Below are positions 7,776 through 12,905 of a DNA stretch of 12,905 nt, piece after piece. Source of the DNA: Stephanodiscus triporus. Its lineage: Eukaryota; Bacillariophyta; Thalassiosirophyceae; Thalassiosirales; Thalassiosiraceae. The position numbers and the translations under genes were made by a program. Numbering within the stretch: the stretch's first letter is position 1; every line of letters starts with the position of its first letter. Location: NCBI GenBank assembly GCA_036939755.1, contig JALLAZ010000672.1, positions 1 to 12,905 on the forward strand, in the 5' to 3' direction. Below the pieces are notes generated by a model, which did no database searches, was not told the origin of the DNA, and worked only from the letters and a program-made list of their open reading frames with translations.

Positions 7776-8390
7776 ATGCCCCAGCACTGTGGGGAGAGGA
7801 TAGAGCAGCTGAACCAACAGCAGCGACAGATGCAAATGGTGGGCTTTCAGAATCATAACGTAAGCAATGCATAACCTAGTAGCAACGACCAACCTCAGGC
7901 CAATGAGTCGTCCACTTTCCATCAACATTAATCAGTACTACCCGTCATGCGATCTTACGGCGGTAACAACTACGAGAGTTTGAACATGGGAGGGCATGCC
8001 GACCTCCCAATGGTGACGTGTCCTATGTCGTCGTTGGTGTTGGATGTGGCTCTCTCTCCGTGGCATTCTCTCGAGACGGTAATGCAAATGCAGAACTAGA
8101 ACAATCAAGTCATGGCTCCATCGTATCGCTCTGACTTGGGTGCAGGGGCATATCCCAGCACAAACTTAACAAAAACGCTCGTCATACTTATCCCAACAGC
8201 AGCGTGCCTCAAACACAACACGCAAGTATTTTGACAGAACCCATGAACACTAACCATTATATTGAGCCTTCACACAACAAAAAACCCCTTGACCAACAAG
8301 ATCCAACACAACACAACGGTGTCAACTTCGTTGGATGATTCTCAAGATTTAATAGATGTATTAAATGAATTGATATTACGATACACTTAG
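7776..8390 (+). pseudogene. Decayed Q/N-rich coding relic
   Basis: On the plus strand, the frame from ATG 7776 reads a Gln-rich segment (EQLNQQQRQMQMVGF) to a TAA at 7872-7874. It continues in the same frame with coding-like stretches (NNYESLNMGGHADLPMV, then SYRSDLGAGAYP) interrupted by TAA at 7929 and a TAG near 8097. A coding-like stretch in another frame follows (TEPMNTNHYIEPSHNKK to a TGA near 8337), and the first frame resumes with DDSQDLIDVLNEL to TAG at 8388-8390. The steady excess of Gln, Asn, Ser, Pro and His codons suggests a broken gene for a Q/N-rich protein, possibly a regulator. Introns could explain part of the breaks. The family is unknown. Its end overlaps the HDAC stop on the other strand. 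Confidence 0.3.
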
Positions 8391-11230
8391 TTCCCCTCCT
8401 TTTTCAGTTGTTCAAACAATTGCTTGTAATCAACTTGTTTCCTGCTCCTTTTCCTTGAGGGCTCAAGATTGTCGTCGTCATCACTGTGCCGAATTTCCCC
8501 TAGGTCTCCTAGGTGAAGTTCATTTTCATGCTTAAGGCTTGGTGTGATGCCTTCAGTTGAACGATAATTCCTATCCATCCTCGCCTGCCGTTTTTTCTCC
8601 TTTTCTTCATTCATATGTCTTTCATAACGACTCTCCCAATCTCCTTCATCCATGTCATACACTTCACGGCTATTACCACCATCAACAAGCGCACGGACAT
8701 GACTTGCAACACTGCGAGCAAAAGGCGAAATAATGCCACCATGGATTTTATAGCCTCCTTCAAGGGCAGACACAACTCTGCCATTACAACAACTGTTAGC
8801 AACTTTCACGATCTGTTCTGTGAGCCACTCATAGTCCTCCTCGATCATGCCTACATAGCCAAAGTTCATAGTGTCTTTGCGGTGTGCATCGAAACCAGCA
8901 CTTATGAAGATTAAATCAGGATCGAATTCCATAAGAGATGGAATTATATTATTCCTGTAAGCATCTCTCAGTTCCAGCCTTTGAAGACCATGATTGTAGG
9001 TGTCATCTTTGACGGGCAAACTTAGACCAATGTCAATTATCTTGCAGCAGTTGTTGCGGTAATCATCACCCAACTTCGTCCAAGTTTGCGACATGAGGAA
9101 ATCAGAGAGATTTGGCGTTTCCAGATCCTGGGGGTCTGTCAAAGATTTACTTTTGTAAGTCTTCCCCGAAGCTGGGTAGAACCAACCTCCTTGGATAGAG
9201 CCAAGGGGGATTTTATTGTCTCGAGGACCGTAACCGTGGGTGCTTGCGAAGAAGACGTCATTTACATCATGCTCATCTAGCCAGGGTTTGTAAGTTGATG
9301 TTTGTAACCCCCCCACAGCAAAAGGTGTCCGTATAATGGCATGCTCTATATTGGGAGTCAATTGGCGAACAATTTCTTCTGTGCCATTGCCGTGGTGTAC
9401 ATCAAAATCGATAATAGCAATCTTCTTGATACCATCATTTCGGTACATGCTCCTGGCATAGGCTGCACCAATAGCAACATTATTCAAGAGGCAAAAGCCA
9501 TGTGATCCATCAGGATCGTTGGGGCAAGTGACTATGCCTCTTGGTCCAGCATGATGCCCAGGAGGACGGATGGCACAAAAAGCATTCCTAAAATCGCCTG
9601 ACACAACTCTGTCAACAGCTTCGCATACACTGCCAGCAGCTCTAAGAGCCGCTTCAAAACTCCAGTGCGATACAGTGGTGTCTGCATCAAGGGTTTGAAT
9701 AGCTCTGGGGTGATCCGGTGTGGCAGAGCATAGCTTGCTCATACGCTCAATGTAGGGGTACTCATGAACTTTTAAAACATCAGACAGAGCTGCTCGACGT
9801 GCATCAGTATTCCACTTACACGCACTGAACTCCCCACACCGTAAAATTCCATCGTCGTCATTAATAAGGACATTGAGCCTTCTGACATTTTCTGGAGGGG
9901 GCTCAGACGCATCAGCATCATCTCTGACGATAGGAGGGCAAGTCCTGTGTTGGATACAAAGTTCATGGCAGAGAATAAGGGTAGCTCCATCGGGGTCCAT
10001 GATCAGATCTCGAGTGGGGGCATCATTCCCCAAAATTCTTAAGTCGTTCGGAATGACCATTCCTCTCTTTCTGGCCCTTGAGCCAGGAGTCAATCCGCGT
10101 TTGTCTAGGATGTGAGCATCTGCTCCGGCATTTATTAGTAGCCTTGCCACATGCCAGTTCCCACGAGACGCCGCAATGTGAAGAGGAGTTCTCCCGTAAT
10201 TATTTCTGGCGTCAATGTCAATATTTTCTGCAGCCAACAGCAATTTTGTCACACATCCTTCTACCCCACTTCTTGCGGCATCGCACTTCGCAGCAGCATG
10301 AAGCGCTCTACCACCAGTCCTGTCGGCCCTGAGATTGAGAGTTTCTTTTGCCAGGGGGTCATTCAGCAACAATTCGACAACTGGACAAAGGTTGGACAAA
10401 CATGCCAAATATAGCGGTGTATGAAATGAGTCATCTCTCATGGTCAAATCTGCATTATATTCTCGGAGTAGATGAACGCACTTCTCAGCAAATTCTGCGT
10501 TGGCAGGTATGGCTCCTAGACAAATTGTGAGATGAATCGGGGCACTCCCATCACATTTCTTGTGAACAGTAGCACCAGCTTCAAGTAGGACACGGACATT
10601 CTCAATCTTTCTCGCATGAATTGCAATGTGAAGCGGTGTGTTTTCATCATCGTCGCGTTCGTCAAGATCATATGGGCAGCTGAACTTGGTTTTTCTCTTC
10701 TTCTCTTTCTTGTCATATGAATTCTGTGTGTGGAGGTTCTTGGGGCTTGCATCTTCGGTCTTATTTTCTCCCTCATACTTATTGTAACTTTCGATTTGGA
10801 TATCTAATGCTTTGTCTGTTGCTATGACCTCATAACCATTTTGTGTGATTTCCTCCCGGGTGATAGATTCGGAACAGACTACGGAATTGTGATAAAGAGT
10901 GATGTTTGGAGAATTTATATCTTTACCTCCGGAAAATGCCTGTGGTTGGTCAATCTGCCCATTACCTGGCAAAATGACTATCGAAGAGGTTTGATTTTTT
11001 TGTCCGGCAATCACCGCATCCTCTTGTTTATCTTGGTTGGATGATGTGGACGACATGGTTGAGGAGGTGTCAGACATAACACTGCTCTCGTCAGACTGTG
11101 GAACAAAAATGAGCTGACGCAGTGCCACAGCGTCCTCAAACTCGCAAGCGTCGTGAACGGGGTAACGACTGCTGCCTTCAGTGTCATCTTGACCCCATTC
11201 CTCGACAGATGCATCGTTGTTGGACGCCAT
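8387..11230 (-). CDS. Ankyrin-repeat class II histone deacetylase
   Basis: Intronless, 947 residues. The ATG at 11230 lies in an ideal context (ACCATGG); the frame is open further upstream, but only to a GTG at 11299. Class II HDACs use zinc to remove acetyl groups from lysines of histones and other proteins. About five ankyrin repeats span residues 197-392, including NTPLHIAIHARKIENVRVLL and GRTPLHIAASRGNWHVARLL. The deacetylase domain covers about 405-855. It has the His pair in RPPGHHAG (His559, His560), zinc ligands Asp610 and His612 in DFDVHHGNGT, Asp781 in SAGFDAH, and the catalytic Tyr827 in LEGGYKIHGG. All are present, so the enzyme should be active, unlike vertebrate class IIa enzymes, which lack the Tyr. 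A Ser/Thr-rich acidic N-terminus precedes the repeats. The C-terminus is charged, with a likely nuclear signal PSRKRSRK (924-931). Insertions before the last zinc ligand enlarge the domain. Ankyrin repeats suggest recruitment by partner proteins. Confidence 0.93.
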   Translation of the reverse strand: MASNNDASVEEWGQDDTEGSSRYPVHDACEFEDAVALRQLIFVPQSDESSVMSDTSSTMSSTSSNQDKQEDAVIAGQKNQTSSIVILPGNGQIDQPQAFSGGKDINSPNITLYHNSVVCSESITREEITQNGYEVIATDKALDIQIESYNKYEGENKTEDASPKNLHTQNSYDKKEKKRKTKFSCPYDLDERDDDENTPLHIAIHARKIENVRVLLEAGATVHKKCDGSAPIHLTICLGAIPANAEFAEKCVHLLREYNADLTMRDDSFHTPLYLACLSNLCPVVELLLNDPLAKETLNLRADRTGGRALHAAAKCDAARSGVEGCVTKLLLAAENIDIDARNNYGRTPLHIAASRGNWHVARLLINAGADAHILDKRGLTPGSRARKRGMVIPNDLRILGNDAPTRDLIMDPDGATLILCHELCIQHRTCPPIVRDDADASEPPPENVRRLNVLINDDDGILRCGEFSACKWNTDARRAALSDVLKVHEYPYIERMSKLCSATPDHPRAIQTLDADTTVSHWSFEAALRAAGSVCEAVDRVVSGDFRNAFCAIRPPGHHAGPRGIVTCPNDPDGSHGFCLLNNVAIGAAYARSMYRNDGIKKIAIIDFDVHHGNGTEEIVRQLTPNIEHAIIRTPFAVGGLQTSTYKPWLDEHDVNDVFFASTHGYGPRDNKIPLGSIQGGWFYPASGKTYKSKSLTDPQDLETPNLSDFLMSQTWTKLGDDYRNNCCKIIDIGLSLPVKDDTYNHGLQRLELRDAYRNNIIPSLMEFDPDLIFISAGFDAHRKDTMNFGYVGMIEEDYEWLTEQIVKVANSCCNGRVVSALEGGYKIHGGIISPFARSVASHVRALVDGGNSREVYDMDEGDWESRYERHMNEEKEKKRQARMDRNYRSTEGITPSLKHENELHLGDLGEIRHSDDDDNLEPSRKRSRKQVDYKQLFEQLKKEGN

Positions 11231-11340
11231 GGTTTTAGGTGTAAATGAAAGCCGATCCGTGGCTATTATTAGGATGCGGGGAGGGCCAGACAGTGTCACG
11301 CGCGTGCCGGTAATTTTTTTATGGTGTTGAGTTTAGGGAG
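11231..11340 (-). promoter_or_regulatory. HDAC leader/promoter region, possible 5'-UTR intron
   Basis: Just over 100 bp lie between the HDAC ATG and the minus-strand relic. On the minus strand, a strong donor GTAAGT sits at 11355-11350 and a CTAAT-like branch site followed by AG ends at 11263. Together they would give a 93 bp intron in the 5' UTR, a normal size for this genome. The proposal rests on motifs only. Confidence 0.3.
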
Positions 11341-12162
11341 CAACTACGTACTTACGGGGTAGAGGTATCTTCTAGGGTGAGGAATGAATAGGTCAAAGAT
11401 ATGGGTTGTGGGGGGTAGGCTGAACATACGGGTAGCAGAGCAGAGGAGTGAGCTAAAGGCTTTGGAGATACCAAAGCCAAGGAGTTGTATAGTGTGGATA
11501 CTTGGTGTTGGGGCGGTGTAGGAGTTGCCAAAGAAGGTTCTTCACTCAGTTGGGTGACGCAGAGTTGCTCGAGTTTATGTCGGCAGAAGTGAGTATGCCA
11601 AATGGGCGTGGTGGTGTGGAAGCTCGAGTGTGCATGAGATTGGCATTGGGGTGGTTATATTTACTGCTGTGTTGTGAAGTGGGCCAAGGTTTTTGGGGTG
11701 TGTGGTGTGTGGTGGCGAGGAAGGCCTGTAGCATGGGACCGAAGCGACTGTGTGGATCGATATTAGTGAAGAGGGTGATGACCATGTTCTTGTTGTAGAT
11801 TTCACCAATGACATTGTCACCATAAATGAATGGGAAGGTGTTGGAGGATGGCTTGTGCATACATCCATGTTACGTTTATGATGCTGAAGAAGGTTGTTGT
11901 CTGCATTGGCAGTGATGGTGTTGAGGATATCTTCAGGGGTGACGTTCTTGGGCGGAGGTGGTGGGCCAATGATGTTTATGTCTGCACCGATGGTTGTGTA
12001 TGGGCAGATGTGTGAGGGTGAGAATGAAATGTCGAACGGATGTGCTGTGGGATCAGAACGAAGGTGGAATTGTGGTTCGATGGTTAGTGGTAGTGGAGTG
12101 TTGGGATATTGTATCCAGCTTGTGCCAAAGCAGGTGAATGTATTGTATTTGGCTGCGATTCA
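11341..12162 (-). pseudogene. Decayed coding relic, possible mobile-element remnant
   Basis: The minus strand has a frame with no stop for about 195 codons (12159 down to the stop at 11575) but no ATG near its start. Its upstream part looks coding (SWIQYPNTPLPLTIEPQF, DPTAHPFDISFSP, CPYTTIGADINIIGPPPPP). Around 11830-11868 the coding character moves to another frame, which reads YGDNVIGEIYNKNMVITLF, DPHSRFGPMLQAFL and RPFGILTSADIN. That frame then meets a TGA at 11546-11548, continues coding-like (LLWQLLHRPNTKYPHYTTPW) and meets a TAG near 11455. One frameshift and at least two stops mean it is broken. The residue pattern vaguely recalls proteins repeated many times in diatom genomes, but I cannot name a family. 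It abuts the truncated plus-strand gene at 12138 onward and lies on the HDAC strand. Confidence 0.45.
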
Positions 12163-12905
12163 TGGGAGCGAAAATTGGTTCAAATGTTTTCATCAGCCCT
12201 GAGAATGGCGGCTTTCAAGAAATTGGTGCGAACTTTTCTACATTGAATTTTAAGCAAATGTATCAATCCACATTTATTTTGTCATCTCTTTTCTTTTCTC
12301 TACTTTGCAGACTTCATGAAGATAGGAAATGATTGTGGTGGGTGTACTTACTCTTTCTTAATGAATGCTTTCTGTCTCATCCACTGCCACTTACATTTAT
12401 GTAAACTGTATGCACACATTGCAAAACAAGTGCTCATGACTCCAAACATTCATGCTCACTATACTGACCATGGTCAACTTCAATTTTGTAGTGTCATCCT
12501 AAAGGACAATGTGAAGATCAGCTTTGGTGCTACCATCATGCCTCTGACTCAATACGAAAAGGGATGTTGGCTAAGATCCCATGCAGCTACAGTCAAAGGT
12601 CAGATTTGTCAAGAGAATTACGAGTACTTTGGCAATCCATGCAGAGCTGACAATAGCGCAAAATTGATTGAGTACGGAGTGCTACTCTTTCCTGGTCAAG
12701 GGAGTGTAAGTGCAATATTGAGACTACCCCTAGTATATTGAATTGACATCATCCTGGGGTAAGCTAAAAAGACTTTCTTTTTTATTTCACCTTTTGCGTC
12801 ACTAACAACATTCATTGTTTGTGATATCAGATGCTGGACAATGTACAACACATCAGAAATTGTTTTATGTCCCATCTGATGGGGCATATCAGATCGCATT
12901 TTTAT
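12138..12905 (+). CDS. Partial LbH domain joined to acyltransferase-type start (5' and 3' incomplete)
   Basis: Proposed exons are 12138-12225, 12311-12337, 12431-12705 and 12831-12905 (running off the window). The first three join as RFMGAKIGSNVFISPENGG...DFMKIGNDCVLMTP...NIHAHYTDHGQLQFC...LKDNVKISFGATIMPLTQYE...TVKGQICQ...YFGNPCRA. This is a hexapeptide-repeat left-handed beta-helix like the C-terminal domain of Pls/PosA-type NRPS-like, AMP-binding proteins. Straight after comes GVLLFPGQGS (12676-12705), the usual opening of malonyl/acyl-CoA:ACP transacylase (AT) domains. A GTAAGT donor follows, and the next exon reads MLDNVQHI, which fits an AT start if about four residues (usually QYVG/K) are missing. 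The frame has a TGA just before 12138 and no acceptor there, so the upstream AMP-binding part is absent. This could be a truncated gene, a pseudogene or, less likely, a short gene starting at ATG 12138. Confidence 0.6.
12226..12310 (+). other. LbH gene intron a
   Basis: GTGCGA...TTTGCAG, 85 bp, phase 1, with a strong pyrimidine tract before the acceptor. Splicing gives GFQEI-D-FMKIG, continuous with the beta-helix family pattern. Confidence 0.75.
12338..12430 (+). other. LbH gene intron b
   Basis: GTGGGT...ACAAG, 93 bp, phase 1 (split Val codon). It is a multiple of three and has no stop, so unspliced reading stays open and would insert 31 mostly hydrophobic, Cys/His-rich residues into the beta-helix. 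Splicing restores IGNDCVLMTPNIHAHY. The acceptor lacks a pyrimidine tract. Confidence 0.6.
12706..12830 (+). other. LbH-AT gene intron c
   Basis: GTAAGT...ATATCAG, 125 bp, phase 0. It has a CTAAC branch-site match at 12802-12806 and a T-rich tract. It interrupts the acyltransferase motif right after FPGQGS. Confidence 0.65.

Noticed and set aside
7617..7928. Minus-strand 103-codon frame
   Set aside because: It lies antisense to the Q/N-rich relic, and its Leu-rich content follows from Gln-coding triplets on the other strand.
11231..11299. HDAC start at 11299
   Set aside because: That codon is GTG. The first in-frame ATG, at 11230, has an ideal ACCATGG context.
11502..12015. Plus-strand frames within the relic
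   Set aside because: They are Gly/Val/Trp-rich shadows of the minus-strand coding signal, with no motifs.
12824..12894. Direct repeat ATATCAGAT at 12824 and 12886, and the CCCAT-CTG-ATGGG hairpin at 12871-12883
   Set aside because: These are too short to call an element and fall at the window edge. They are noted only because they overlap the last proposed exon and lower confidence in it.

Overview
The window is nuclear DNA from a eukaryote. It has spliceosomal introns of about 85-150 bp with GT-AG ends, start codons in Kozak-like contexts, a nuclear-type tRNA with internal A and B boxes, and typical eukaryotic proteins (gamma-tubulin complex, RNA polymerase II CTD phosphatase, SR-type splicing coactivator, ankyrin-HDAC). 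Compact spacing, short introns, long intronless genes and a Pls/PosA-like terminal domain joined to an acyltransferase start suggest a unicellular alga, most likely a diatom or other stramenopile. The taxon is inferred.

Layout. 1-865 holds at most one weak small membrane-protein ORF (363-734). 866-3691 (minus) is an intronless gamma-tubulin complex component 3 gene. A 305 bp divergent promoter region separates it from SSU72 (3997-5055, plus), whose four exons I reconstructed with exact phases. 5251-5322 is a tRNA-Arg (anticodon TCG) with a Pol III T-run. Only 59 bp after it starts SRRM1 (5382-7208, plus), a PWI/RS-domain splicing coactivator with extreme poly-Gly and G tracts. 7209-8386 has no intact gene but holds a Q/N-rich, frame-broken coding relic. 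8387-11230 (minus) is an intronless class II histone deacetylase with N-terminal ankyrin repeats. 11341-12162 (minus) is a decayed coding relic of unknown, possibly mobile, origin lying directly upstream of the HDAC. 12138-12905 (plus) is the start of what remains of a multi-exon gene: a left-handed beta-helix domain including a 27-nt microexon, then an FPGQGS acyltransferase-type start. It runs off the window, and its 5' part appears to have been lost or displaced where it meets the minus-strand relic.

Functional picture. SSU72 (CTD Ser5 phosphatase, 3'-end processing) and SRRM1 (splicing and 3'-end processing coactivator) stand in tandem with a tRNA gene between them. GCP3 (microtubule nucleation) shares SSU72's upstream region. 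The HDAC retains all metal-binding and catalytic residues. The least ordinary part is 11.3-12.9 kb, where a dead element abuts the HDAC promoter on one side and a truncated acyl-processing megaprotein gene on the other.
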